A stretch of 64,000 nt of DNA from a bacterium YEK0313. Its GTDB lineage: Bacteria > Pseudomonadota > Alphaproteobacteria > Rhizobiales > Phreatobacteraceae. Location: assembly GCA_000751295.2 (NCBI GenBank), contig CCMO02000001.1, positions 1,537,501 through 1,601,500 of the forward strand. Direction: 5' to 3'. Positions within the stretch are counted from its first letter, which is position 1. Every line of letters begins with the position of its first letter. The notes under the pieces were generated by a model, which made no database searches, was not told the DNA's origin, and saw only the letters and a list, made by a program, of their open reading frames with translations. The position numbers and the translations under genes are program-made. Positions 34,252 through 42,798 of this stretch are shown here, piece after piece.

Positions 34252-34875
34252 ATGAGCTCGGCAGATCCGATGCCTCGCGTGCGCCGCGGCGGGGCATTCA
34301 ACATACCCAACATGCTCACCTACGGCCGGGTCGTCGCCGTGCCGCTGGTGGCCGCCTGCCTGTTCGCCCAGGTCATCTACGAGGGCGGGCTCTGGCTGCG
34401 CTGGGTAGCGCTCGCCATTTTCGCCATTGCCGCCATCACCGACTATTTCGACGGGTATCTCGCCCGCGCCCTGTCGCAGCAATCGGCGATCGGCCGCATG
34501 CTCGACCCGATCGCCGACAAGCTGCTGGTCGGCGTCGTGCTCTTGATGCTGGCGGCCGACGGCACCATCCTCGGCTGGTCGCTCTGGGCGGCGGTCATCA
34601 TCCTCTCGCGCGAGATCCTGGTCTCGGGCCTGCGCGAATTCCTCGCCGAGCTCAGGGTTTCGGTGCCGGTCACCCAGCTCGCCAAGTGGAAGACCACGGT
34701 GCAGCTCGTCGCGGTCGGCTTCCTCATCGCCGGGCCCGCCGGCGACCAGGTCCTGCCCTTCGTGACGCAGTTCGGCATCGGCCTGCTCTGGATCGCCGCG
34801 CTGCTGACGCTCTATACCGGCTTCGACTATTTCCGCGCCGGCGTCGGCCACCTCATCGACGAGGACGAACGGTGA
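34252..34875 (+). CDS. pgsA: CDP-diacylglycerol-glycerol-3-phosphate 3-phosphatidyltransferase
   Basis: This 207-residue inner-membrane enzyme makes phosphatidylglycerophosphate, the precursor of phosphatidylglycerol and cardiolipin. The CDP-alcohol phosphotransferase motif is complete: DYFDGYLARALSQQSAIG followed by RMLDPIADKLL. The start FNIPNMLTYGRVVAVPLVAA is typical. It lies directly before moaD (GTGA overlap), a conserved order in Hyphomicrobiales. Confidence 0.95.
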   Translation: MSSADPMPRVRRGGAFNIPNMLTYGRVVAVPLVAACLFAQVIYEGGLWLRWVALAIFAIAAITDYFDGYLARALSQQSAIGRMLDPIADKLLVGVVLLMLAADGTILGWSLWAAVIILSREILVSGLREFLAELRVSVPVTQLAKWKTTVQLVAVGFLIAGPAGDQVLPFVTQFGIGLLWIAALLTLYTGFDYFRAGVGHLIDEDER

Positions 34876-35123
34876 AGATCCTCTATTTCGCCTGGGTGCG
34901 CGAACGCGTCGGCAAGGCCGAGGAAACCATCGTCCTGCCGGACGAGGTCAGGACCGTCGGCGACCTCATCGGCCATCTTGCCGAGCGCGGCGACGAATAT
35001 GCCTATGCCTTCGAGAATCCGAAGGTCATCCGCGCCGCCATCGACCAGGTTCACGTCAAGCCTTCGACGCCGCTCGCGGGCGCGCGCGAGGTCGCCTTCT
35101 TCCCGCCGATGACGGGCGGCTGA
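34872..35123 (+). CDS. moaD: Molybdopterin synthase sulfur carrier subunit
   Basis: This 83-residue ubiquitin-fold protein ends in the Gly-Gly tail (FFPPMTGG) that carries the thiocarboxylate used to make molybdopterin. KILYFAWVRERVGKAEETI is a typical MoaD start. The GTG start overlaps the pgsA stop. Its partner moaE, often the next gene, is absent here; an MBL-fold gene follows instead. Confidence 0.94.
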   Translation: MKILYFAWVRERVGKAEETIVLPDEVRTVGDLIGHLAERGDEYAYAFENPKVIRAAIDQVHVKPSTPLAGAREVAFFPPMTGG

Positions 35124-35130
35124 CCGGGCC

Positions 35131-36198
35131 ATGCCGACGCGCCGGACGATCCTCGGCGGTTTCGCCTCGATCCCGTTCCTCGCCGGCGCCGGCGCCCTGT
35201 TCGCCGCCCGCGCCAATCCCTATTACACCGGTCCGGTCTCCGACCATTTCGACGGCAGCCGCTTTTTCGATCCGCATGGCGCGCCGCCCCGCTCGCTCGG
35301 CGATCTCCTGCGCTGGCAGTTCGGCTCCGACCCGCGCTCGCGCTGGCCGGCGTCCTGGCCGCTGGAGAACGTCGACGTGCCGCCGCCGCGGGTCGAGGGC
35401 GACGCGCTGCGGCTCGCCTATGTCGGCCATGCCAGCTGGCTGATGCAGACGCGCGGCCTGAACATCCTCTTCGACCCGGTCTGGTCGGACCGCTTCTCGC
35501 CGTTCACCTTCATCGGGCCGAAACGCGTCAATCCGCCCGGCATCGCCTTCGAAAGCCTGCCGAAGATCGATCTCGTCCTGGTCAGCCACGGCCATTACGA
35601 CCATCTCGACCTGGCGACGCTGTCGCGGCTCGCCGCGACCCACGACCCGCGCGTCGTCGCGCCGCTCGGCCAGGACAGCATCATAAAGGCGCATGACCCG
35701 GCAATCCGCGTGGAGGCGCACGACTGGGGCGACCGTGTCGAGATCGGCAACGGCATGGCCGTGCATCTGGCGCCGTCGCGCCATTGGACCGCCCGCGGGC
35801 TGTTCGACCGCAACAAGGCGCTGTGGGCCGCCTTCATCGTCGAGACGCCGGCCGGCCACGTCTACCATATCGGCGATACCGGCTATGGCGACGGCCATCA
35901 TTTCCGCGAGGCCGGGCGCCGTTTCGGCGGCTTTCGCCTGGCGATCCTGCCGATCGGCGCCTATGAGCCGCGCTGGTTCATGAGCGACCAGCACATGAAC
36001 CCGGACGAGGCCGTCCAGGTCATGCTCGACTGCGGCGCGACCCGCGCGCTCGCCCATCACTGGGGCACGGTGCAGCTGACCAACGAGCCGATCGAGGCGC
36101 CGCGGGAGGGCCTTGCTGCGGCGCTCGCCGCGCGCGGCCTGCCGGCCGACCGCTTCCGCGCCATCCGGCCGGGCGAGGCCTGGGACGTGCCGGCCTGA
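35131..36198 (+). CDS. MBL-fold metallohydrolase (NAPE-PLD/UlaG-like), exported
   Basis: This 355-residue metallo-beta-lactamase-fold hydrolase has the metal motif LVLVSHGHYDHLDLATLS, then LAPSRHWTARGLFDRNKALW, a late Asp in YHIGDTGYGDG, and a final His in RALAHHWGT. This layout matches the N-acyl-phosphatidylethanolamine phospholipase D-like group. The N-terminus (PTRRTILGGFASIPFLAGAG) looks like a Tat or membrane leader. It starts seven bases after moaD, so it may share the pgsA transcript. Phospholipid-related action would fit pgsA but is inferred. Confidence 0.87.
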   Translation: MPTRRTILGGFASIPFLAGAGALFAARANPYYTGPVSDHFDGSRFFDPHGAPPRSLGDLLRWQFGSDPRSRWPASWPLENVDVPPPRVEGDALRLAYVGHASWLMQTRGLNILFDPVWSDRFSPFTFIGPKRVNPPGIAFESLPKIDLVLVSHGHYDHLDLATLSRLAATHDPRVVAPLGQDSIIKAHDPAIRVEAHDWGDRVEIGNGMAVHLAPSRHWTARGLFDRNKALWAAFIVETPAGHVYHIGDTGYGDGHHFREAGRRFGGFRLAILPIGAYEPRWFMSDQHMNPDEAVQVMLDCGATRALAHHWGTVQLTNEPIEAPREGLAAALAARGLPADRFRAIRPGEAWDVPA

Positions 36199-36219
36199 GC
36201 GCCTGCCCCGGTCGCCTGC

Positions 36220-38877
36220 CTACTGGATCTGCAGCCCGCGCAGCAGCCGCTCGATATAGTCCATTTCGAGCTGCGGCCGCTCCGGATCGGACAGGCGCCG
36301 GCGCAATTCCTCCAGGACCTGCTGGGCGCGCTGCGCCGCGCCCTCGCCCGCATTGGGAATGCGGACATTGGAGTTCTCGTTGGCCTCGCGGCCGCGCGTC
36401 GGCCGGCCGAGCGGGTCGTAGTCCTGATTGCCGGCCTGGCCGCTGCGGCCGGGCTGGCCGTTCGGATTGCCCTGGCCCTGCTGGCCCTGGCCCTCCTGCA
36501 TCTGCTGGGCGAGGCCCTGCGCGCCCTGCTGCAGGTTGCGCAGGGCCGGGCGCTGCGCATCGGCGGCGCCCTGGCCGTCGCCGCGGCCGAGAGCGCCCTC
36601 GGCCTCGCGCATGGCCCGGCCGGCATTGCCAAGGCCCTGGTCCGCCTCGCGGCCGCCGGGACTGTCGCCCTGGCCCTGTCCCTGCTGGCCGAGCTGCTCG
36701 CGCAGCTGGTCCAGCAGTTCGCGCAGCTGGCGCTGGTTCTCGCCGAGTTCGCCGAAGCTCGGCGGGCCCTCGCCCTGCTCGCCGCCCTGCTGGCCCTGTT
36801 GGCCCTCCTGGCGCTGGCCGTCCTGGCCGCGCTGGCCCGGCCGCTGCTGCTGGCCGCGCTGGGCCCGGCGCTGCTCCTGGCCACGCCGGAAGGTCTGGTC
36901 GCGCAGCTGCTGCTGGCGCCGGATCATGTCGGAGAGCTGATCGAGCGCATTCTCGCCCTGCTCGGTGCCGTCGCCCATCTGCGGCGACTGCTGCTGCCGG
37001 CCGGCCTGAAGCCCCTGCAGCATCTGCTGCAGCTCCTGCATCAGCCGCTGGGCCTGGTCGCGCGCGCCGTTGCGCGCGAGATTCTCGATGCGGTTCAGCA
37101 TGTCGCGCAGGTCCTGCGGCCGCACCGTGCGCACATTGGGGTCGCGCTGGGCCTGCTGGTTCTGCCCGTCCTGCCGGTTGCGCAGCGCCTGTTCGGTCAG
37201 CTCGCGCATCAGCTGGTTCATGGCCTGGCGCAGGTCCTGCGACAGGCGCCGGATCTCCTCCTCCGAGGCGCCGCGTTCGATCGCCTGGCGCAGCCGCTCC
37301 GCCGCCGCCTGCACCGCCCGCTCGGCCTCGGAGACGTCGCCGTCCTCGATCCGGACCGCCATGTCCCAGAGATAGTCCATGACGTCGACGAGCTGCGCAT
37401 CGGTCCGCGCCCGGTCGAGCCGGAAATAGGCCGTTCTCAATCCGAGGAAGATCGCGGTGTCCATGCCGAACACGTCGGGCGCGGTCGTTATCGCCTCCAA
37501 CGCCCGCGCGACGCGCGGCTTGGCATTGGCGTCGAGCGCCAGGATGCGCCGCTGCTCGATCAGCGCGCGCGGGATCGGCTTGGCGAAGCTGCGCTGCGGC
37601 AGCACGGCGACGACCGTGTCGGAATGGCCCTCGTTGCCGGCATCGTCCTTGGCATGCAGGGTGATCGCCACCTGCAGGCCGGCAAAGGGATGGGCGACGA
37701 AATCGCGGCTCGTCTGCGCCGTGCCATGGCGCGTGCGCGCCTGCGGCAGGCCGAGCGGCACGGTGGCAAGGCTCGCCAGCGGCCGCGCCTCGGGCCGCTG
37801 CAGCGCGGTCGCCGAGGGAGCGAGCTCCATGCGGGCCTCGGCGCCGGTCACCCCGTAATCGTCCTCGACCTTGTAGGTGAGCTGCAGCTGGTTGCGCTGA
37901 TCGGTCTGCGGATCGCGCTCGAAGGCGATGGTCGGGGCCTGGTCGGCGACCGCCTCGAAACGCCAGTCGAGCGGTTCGGCGCCGCTGCCGCGCACGGTCA
38001 GCCCGCCATTCTGGTTGATGACCCAGCGCGTCTCGGCAAGGCCGGCCGCGGCCGGCTGCGCCGCCTGTCCTTCGGGCGCCGGCGCGCTGGCAATGCCGCC
38101 ATCGGGCCGGATATCGACCTGGGACAGGCCGGTGACGCGCAGGGTGACGATCGAACCCGCCGGCACCTTGAAGCTCTCGGGCGCGGCCTCGCGCTCCGCC
38201 TGGTCGCCCGAACGACGGGTCGGCAAGATCAGCGGCGGCCGGCCGGTATAGGCCGGCGGCGTCACCCAGGCATCGACCCGATAGGTGATCGGCGCCGGCG
38301 GCGCCCGCCAGTCGAAGGCGGTCATCAGCCGTGCCATGCGCTCGTCGCCCGCCAGGAAATAGGCCGGCACGATCAACAGCAGCGCGAGCGCGCGGATCGC
38401 ATAGCGGTCGATATGCGGCATGCGCGGCATGGGAATGCCGGTGCGCAGCCGACCGGTCGCGGCGATCAGCCGCGCCCGGTGCTCGTTCCACAGTGCCGTG
38501 GCGAAAGGATCATCGCGCGTCGCGAGCGTATCGGCGAGCGCCGTCGCCGGCCGGTGCGCCCCGCCGGTCGCCTGGTCGATGCGGCCGAGCGCTTCGGCAT
38601 TGGTCGGCCGCCGGATGGTGAAGATCGGCCAGGCGGCAAGACCGAGCAGCGCGACGACGAAAACCACGCCCCCGAACCGCGCCCAATGCGGCACGACCTG
38701 CCAGAAACCGAGCCAGGATACCGCGAGAACGCCGCCGAGAATGCCGAGAAACACGACAAGGCGCGGCCAGACGCGCTCCCACAGCAGGATGGCGCGGGCG
38801 CGGTCGATGGTGCTGGTCAGGGCCGGGTTCTCGCCGGCTGCGCTGATCTGCCGGTCGGTTGTCGTGCCGTCGTTCAA
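36220..38877 (-). CDS. TIGR02302/DUF4175 family membrane protein
   Basis: This large alphaproteobacterial envelope protein (885 residues) has no assigned function. Two N-terminal hydrophobic segments (VVFLGILGGVLAVSWLGFW; VVFVVALLGLAAWPIF) and a third near residue 140-160 anchor it. A long middle part follows, and then a Gln/Gly/Arg-rich low-complexity region (about 600-830), for example GQQGQQGGEQGEGPP. The C-terminus is more ordered. The start is a TTG at 38877 because GGAG lies six bases before it; an upstream GTG at 38955 is possible. A role in the cell envelope is inferred from membrane anchoring. Confidence 0.85.
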   Translation of the reverse strand: MNDGTTTDRQISAAGENPALTSTIDRARAILLWERVWPRLVVFLGILGGVLAVSWLGFWQVVPHWARFGGVVFVVALLGLAAWPIFTIRRPTNAEALGRIDQATGGAHRPATALADTLATRDDPFATALWNEHRARLIAATGRLRTGIPMPRMPHIDRYAIRALALLLIVPAYFLAGDERMARLMTAFDWRAPPAPITYRVDAWVTPPAYTGRPPLILPTRRSGDQAEREAAPESFKVPAGSIVTLRVTGLSQVDIRPDGGIASAPAPEGQAAQPAAAGLAETRWVINQNGGLTVRGSGAEPLDWRFEAVADQAPTIAFERDPQTDQRNQLQLTYKVEDDYGVTGAEARMELAPSATALQRPEARPLASLATVPLGLPQARTRHGTAQTSRDFVAHPFAGLQVAITLHAKDDAGNEGHSDTVVAVLPQRSFAKPIPRALIEQRRILALDANAKPRVARALEAITTAPDVFGMDTAIFLGLRTAYFRLDRARTDAQLVDVMDYLWDMAVRIEDGDVSEAERAVQAAAERLRQAIERGASEEEIRRLSQDLRQAMNQLMRELTEQALRNRQDGQNQQAQRDPNVRTVRPQDLRDMLNRIENLARNGARDQAQRLMQELQQMLQGLQAGRQQQSPQMGDGTEQGENALDQLSDMIRRQQQLRDQTFRRGQEQRRAQRGQQQRPGQRGQDGQRQEGQQGQQGGEQGEGPPSFGELGENQRQLRELLDQLREQLGQQGQGQGDSPGGREADQGLGNAGRAMREAEGALGRGDGQGAADAQRPALRNLQQGAQGLAQQMQEGQGQQGQGNPNGQPGRSGQAGNQDYDPLGRPTRGREANENSNVRIPNAGEGAAQRAQQVLEELRRRLSDPERPQLEMDYIERLLRGLQIQ

Positions 38878-38988
38878 AGGCCGCTCCGGTTCATGGCGCG
38901 TCCTGTCAGGGTAGCACGATTGCCCTGACGGCGCACCCGGGGCGGCCCGGAGCACCGATCACGGATCGGTGCGGTGGCCGAACGCCGC

Positions 38989-39914
38989 TCAGACGAGGGT
39001 TGCGAGGCTGGCGAGATCGACATTGGCGCCGCAGGCCAGCACGCCCACCCGCTCGCCCGGAGCCGGCCGATAGCTGCCGGCGATGAGGGCGGCGAGACGG
39101 GCTCGGCGGCGACCCGCAGATTGAGCCAGAGCCGGCGCTGCGCCTCGACGATCGCATCGTCGGGCACCAGCACGACGCTGTCGACGTGGCGGGAGGCGAC
39201 CGCATAGACGTGGTCGAGCACGTTGCGCGCGCCGAGCGAGTCGGCCGCCACCGAATGGACGTCGACATCGACCGGTCCGCCGGCGGCGAGCGCGGCGGCA
39301 AGCGCACGCGAGCCCTCCGGCTCGACACCGACCACCTTGACGCGCCCGTCGAACCAGCGGGCGATGCCGGAAATGAGGCCGCCGCCGCCGACCGCCACCA
39401 GCACGGTGTCGAGGCCGCCGGCCGCGTCCTCCTCCCATTCGAGGCCGACCGTGCCCTGGCCCGCCATGGTCGGGAAGGCGTTGTAGGCGTGAACGGAATA
39501 GGCCCCGCTGTCCGCCGCATAGGCTTCGCAGGCCGCCAGCGCGTCGGAATAGCGGGCGCCGCCGACGACGAGCTCGGCGCCGGTCTCGCGGATGCGCGCG
39601 ATCTTGGCGGGCGAGGAGATTTCCGGCACGAAGATGCGCGCGCGGATGCCGAGCGTCGCGGCCGCATGGGCGACCGCAATGCCATGATTGCCGCCCGAGG
39701 CGGCGCAGACGCCGGCCGCCGGCATGGCCGTGCCGAGCAGCGTGTTGAACGCGCCGCGCGCCTTGAAGGTGCCGGTGACCTGCAGATATTCGAGCTTCAT
39801 GGCGAGCGGCAGGCCGAGGCCGAAGGTCTCGGGGCCGAGCGCAAGGGTCGGCGTGCGCCTGACATGGCCGGCGATGCGGGCATGGGCGGCTTTGATGTCG
39901 TCAGCTGTGAGCAT
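38989..39914 (-). pseudogene. Threonine/serine dehydratase-like gene with a frameshift
   Basis: This is a pyridoxal-phosphate fold-type II enzyme of the Thr/Ser dehydratase group, deaminating hydroxy amino acids. The Lys51 site is TGTFKARGAFN; the phosphate-binding loops are ASGGNHGIAVAHAA and VAVGGGGLISGIARW. From the ATG at 39914 the frame is good to LRVAAEP near 39101. The expected C-terminal end (AALIAGSYRPAPGERVGVLA, then CGANVD, stop at 38989) continues in another frame. A few codons of the usual Gly/Ala-rich joint seem missing there. It is either a true frameshift or a sequencing error; in the former case the product is likely inactive. Confidence 0.85.
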
Positions 39915-39922
39915 GGCCTTTT

Positions 39923-39940
39923 CCGTTTCGCGCGAAACGG
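39923..39940. promoter_or_regulatory. Perfect 18-base palindrome, parS-like
   Basis: CCGTTTCGCGCGAAACGG is a perfect palindrome nine bases upstream of the dehydratase start. Its core fits the general ParB-site pattern GTTNCNCGNGNAAC. It could equally be a repressor operator for the dehydratase. Confidence 0.5.
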
Positions 39941-39960
39941 AGCCGCTTCTCGCGGTCCGG

Positions 39961-40704
39961 TCAAGCCCAGATCGCCACCCGCAGGCCGAACGCATCCCTG
40001 AGCGGCGGATCCGGAAAGGGTCGGGCGGTCCCGGCATGCAGCCGGCGCGCGATCAGGGCATTGACCGCCGCGTCCAGGAGATCGTCGGCCGCGGCGCCGC
40101 GCGGTACCGTATCGAGGAAGGCGGCCGGATAGCCCTGCGCGATCAGCACCGCCCGCCGTTCGGCGAGCCCCGAGCCCTGAACGATCGACTTCACCTTCTT
40201 GGGCAGCGCCATGGCCGTCCCGCCATTGATCCGCCAGAAGGCGAGCTCGGGATGGACCTCGAAGACACGGCTCGCCAGCGTCGGGTCGGCACGCATCAAC
40301 GCGTCGATCTCGCGGATCTTGGGAAACAGGAAAAAGGCCTGTTTCGACACTTTGCGCGGCGGCTCGGAGGTCGCGAGCGCAATGGCACAGGCCTCCCGGT
40401 AGTCGATCGCATGCACCGCGGCCCGCGACGGCAGCGTGAACACCGAGGACTGGCGCTCGCCGAGATGGCGGCGGACGAGGCGCTCCGGACCGCGGCCCCC
40501 GGCCAGCGTGCGCTCGGGCAGGCCGATCGGCATGTCCACCGCGATCACCGCCGCTCCGGCGACACATCCGGCAAAATCCGGCCTCACCGCCACCGTCGGC
40601 ACGATCGGGCCGCTGGCCGCGATCGTCACCGCCAGCCAGCCGCTCTTGCATCCGTCGACGCCACGAACGACTGTGGCCTGACCATCGGGACCGTCATCAG
40701 GCAT
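39961..40704 (-). CDS. DUF429 domain-containing protein
   Basis: This 247-residue protein belongs to DUF429, an RNase H-like-fold family of unknown role. It starts VVRGVDGCKSGWLAVTI, followed by VIAVDMPIGLPE, and a middle with FLFPKIREIDALMR and VFEVHPELAFW. The conserved Asp residues at the first two sites resemble a metal-dependent phosphotransfer or nuclease fold. Its ATG at 40704 overlaps the start codon of the divergent mtgA gene. Confidence 0.88.
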   Translation of the reverse strand: MPDDGPDGQATVVRGVDGCKSGWLAVTIAASGPIVPTVAVRPDFAGCVAGAAVIAVDMPIGLPERTLAGGRGPERLVRRHLGERQSSVFTLPSRAAVHAIDYREACAIALATSEPPRKVSKQAFFLFPKIREIDALMRADPTLASRVFEVHPELAFWRINGGTAMALPKKVKSIVQGSGLAERRAVLIAQGYPAAFLDTVPRGAAADDLLDAAVNALIARRLHAGTARPFPDPPLRDAFGLRVAIWA

Positions 40705-41371
40705 GTTCTTCCGCTTCCTTCGGCGCGCCGTGCTTCTCGCCACGATCCTCGCCGCGGCCGTTCTTTGCGCAACGCTTGTCTACACCGTCGTCACGCCGGT
40801 CTCGACCCTCATGGCCTGGCGCAAGGTGACCGGCGCGCGGGTCGAGCGCGTCGCCGTACCGCTCGACAACGTGTCGCGGGCGGTGCCGCGCGCCCTCATC
40901 GCGTCGGAGGATGCCCGTTTCTGCGCCCATTGGGGCGTCGACTGGCGCGAGCTCGCCGCCGTGCTGCGCAATGCCGACGGTCCGGGGCGCGGCGCCTCCA
41001 CCATTTCGATGCAGGTCGCCCGCAACCTGTTCCTCTGGCAGGGCGATTCCGGCCCCACCGCCTATCTGCGCAAGGCGCTGGAGATCCCACTCGCGCTCGG
41101 CATCGACCTCGTCTGGTCGAAGCGCCGCATGATGGAGATCTATCTCAACATTGCCGAATGGGGGCCGGGCGGCGAGTTCGGCATCGAGGCGGGCGCCCGC
41201 CGCGCCTACGGCAAACCCGCCGCCCGCCTGTCGCCGGCCGAAGCCGCCGTGCTGGTCTCGGTGCTGCCCAATCCGATCGAGCGCGACGCCCGCCGCCCGG
41301 GACCGGCCGTCCGGCGCAAGGCGGCCATCGTCACCCGGCGCGCGGTGATCGCCTCCACCGACTGCCTCTGA
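40703..41371 (+). CDS. mtgA: Monofunctional biosynthetic peptidoglycan transglycosylase
   Basis: This 222-residue glycosyltransferase-51 enzyme polymerises lipid II into glycan strands at the inner membrane. One N-terminal anchor (AVLLATILAAAVLCATLVY) is followed by the catalytic Glu region IASEDARFCAHWGVDW. GASTISMQVARNLFLW and RRMMEIYLNIAEWGPG are the next conserved blocks. The start at 40703 is fixed by an in-frame stop at 40679-40681 and no earlier start codon. It overlaps the start of DUF429, so its promoter must lie inside that gene. Confidence 0.94.
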   Translation: MFFRFLRRAVLLATILAAAVLCATLVYTVVTPVSTLMAWRKVTGARVERVAVPLDNVSRAVPRALIASEDARFCAHWGVDWRELAAVLRNADGPGRGASTISMQVARNLFLWQGDSGPTAYLRKALEIPLALGIDLVWSKRRMMEIYLNIAEWGPGGEFGIEAGARRAYGKPAARLSPAEAAVLVSVLPNPIERDARRPGPAVRRKAAIVTRRAVIASTDCL

Positions 41372-41421
41372 GCGCGCCCGGTCTGGACGGGCGGGGTCCG
41401 GCCGGACAAGAATGCGCCGAC

Positions 41422-42174
41422 ATGCGTGCGCTCATCGCCTTCGCCATGCTCACCTGCCTGGTCGGCCAGGCCGCCGCGCAAGCGCCGGCGCCCCCGGCCG
41501 CGCCCGCGACGCCCGAGGCCCGCCCGGCGCAGGTCGAACGCGCCGTCGGCCCCTGGGAGCTGTCGAACCCTGCCGGCGACCGCAAATGCGACGTGACGTT
41601 CAAGTCCGAGCGCGCCGGCGCCGGCCTGGCGCTGATTTTCGCCCCCGCCTGCCTCGCCACGTTCCCGGCCGTCGGCGATATCGCAGCCTGGAACGTCGCG
41701 GCCGAGGGCAATGTGTTGTGGCTCGACCGGGCGGGTGCGGTCGCCTTCGATTTCGGCGAGACCGAGGTCGGCATCTTCGAAGCGATCCGGCCGGGTGACG
41801 GAGCCGTCTATTTCCTGACCAGCCGCGGGCTTGCCGGCACCGCCCTGCCGACCGCCGAGGAGGTGGTCGGCACCGGCATGCTCGGCCAGCCGCGCGGCCG
41901 GGCGCAATGCCGCCTCACCTTCCGGCCGGACCTTGCCGCCAGTGCCGGCCCGTTGGAACAACGCTTCGTGCTGGAGGTCGGCGATGGCTGCGAGCGCGCG
42001 ATCACGACGCTCGGCCTGACGACATGGCGGCTCGAGCGCGAGCTCCTGGTGCTGCAGGGCAGCGGCGGCAGCCTGTCGTTCAAGCGCGATCCAGACGGCC
42101 GCTGGGCCAAGGTGCCGGCCGACGGCAGGCCCCTGGTCATCCATCGCGACGAGAATCCGTCGCCGTCGCCATGA
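41422..42174 (+). CDS. AprI/Inh family protein with two inhibitor-like domains, exported
   Basis: This 250-residue periplasmic protein starts with a signal peptide (MRALIAFAMLTCLVGQAAAQ). It has two related beta-rich units. The first (about 42-125) contains VGPWELSNPAGDRKCDVTF and a later Cys in APACLATFP. The second (about 155-240) has AQCRLTFRP, GDGCERAI and WRLERELLVLQG. This is the pattern of the AprI/Inh metalloprotease inhibitors, doubled. No metalloprotease gene is in view, so the function is open; envelope roles are known for some homologues. Confidence 0.75.
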   Translation: MRALIAFAMLTCLVGQAAAQAPAPPAAPATPEARPAQVERAVGPWELSNPAGDRKCDVTFKSERAGAGLALIFAPACLATFPAVGDIAAWNVAAEGNVLWLDRAGAVAFDFGETEVGIFEAIRPGDGAVYFLTSRGLAGTALPTAEEVVGTGMLGQPRGRAQCRLTFRPDLAASAGPLEQRFVLEVGDGCERAITTLGLTTWRLERELLVLQGSGGSLSFKRDPDGRWAKVPADGRPLVIHRDENPSPSP

Positions 42175-42261
42175 AACGGCGATGAACTCCGGGATCTTGT
42201 TTGAGCGGGTCTTCGTCGCGCGAACCGGCGCCCGCTTCGCTCGAAACGCGACAGGCAGCGC

Positions 42262-42798
42262 TCAGAAGGCCGCGGACAAGGCCGCCAGCCGGCGCACCGT
42301 GTTCCAGTTGCGCGCCGTGCCGACGATGCCGAGCCGACGCTCGATGGTGCCGGGCAGCAGCTTGGAACCGGTTATGCCGCCGGCATAGTCGATGCAGAGA
42401 TCCGGTCCGATGACGCTGATCCGCTCCGGACCGTCGTGGCGCAGCAGCGCCGCGAGCCGCTCGACCTCCGGCGGCGCCGCGAGGAACATGACGACGAGCG
42501 CGTCCGGCCGCGCCGCAGCGGCATCGGGATAGGGATCGGCCGCGGCCAGCGCGGCGAGCGCGTCCGCCCGCCGCACCACGACGTCATTGCCGAGCCCGAA
42601 GCGGCGAAGGACGCCGCTGACGGTGGCGCCGATGCGGGGCGCGCCGAAGCGCGTGTCGACGATGACATTGCCGGTCTGGATATAGGTCGAGACTTTCGCA
42701 AGCCCCGCGGCGCGGCAGCCCTCGCTCAGGTCCTTCATCGACATCCTGGCGTGGGTGGCCGGCCCGATGGCGCGGATCAGCGCGACATGGACGGTCAT
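42262..42798 (-). CDS. DUF1697 family protein (copy B)
   Basis: This 178-residue protein belongs to DUF1697, starting MTVHVALIRAIGPATHARMS, then KVSTYIQTGNVIVDT and a late GTARNWNTVRRLAAL. No function is established for the family. It is paralogous to the preceding gene, whose stop its start overlaps (ATGA). It is more divergent than copy A: the usual GxNVGG-like turn near residue 12 reads IGPATHARM. Confidence 0.9.
   Translation of the reverse strand: MTVHVALIRAIGPATHARMSMKDLSEGCRAAGLAKVSTYIQTGNVIVDTRFGAPRIGATVSGVLRRFGLGNDVVVRRADALAALAAADPYPDAAAARPDALVVMFLAAPPEVERLAALLRHDGPERISVIGPDLCIDYAGGITGSKLLPGTIERRLGIVGTARNWNTVRRLAALSAAF

Noticed and set aside
36440..36960. Apparent DNA repeats of CTGGCC/CTGCTG type
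   Set aside because: They are codons of the Gln/Gly-rich low-complexity part of TIGR02302, not a separate repeat or CRISPR.
36799..38928. 709-residue plus-strand frame
   Set aside because: Antisense to the TIGR02302 gene; a by-product of GC-rich third positions.
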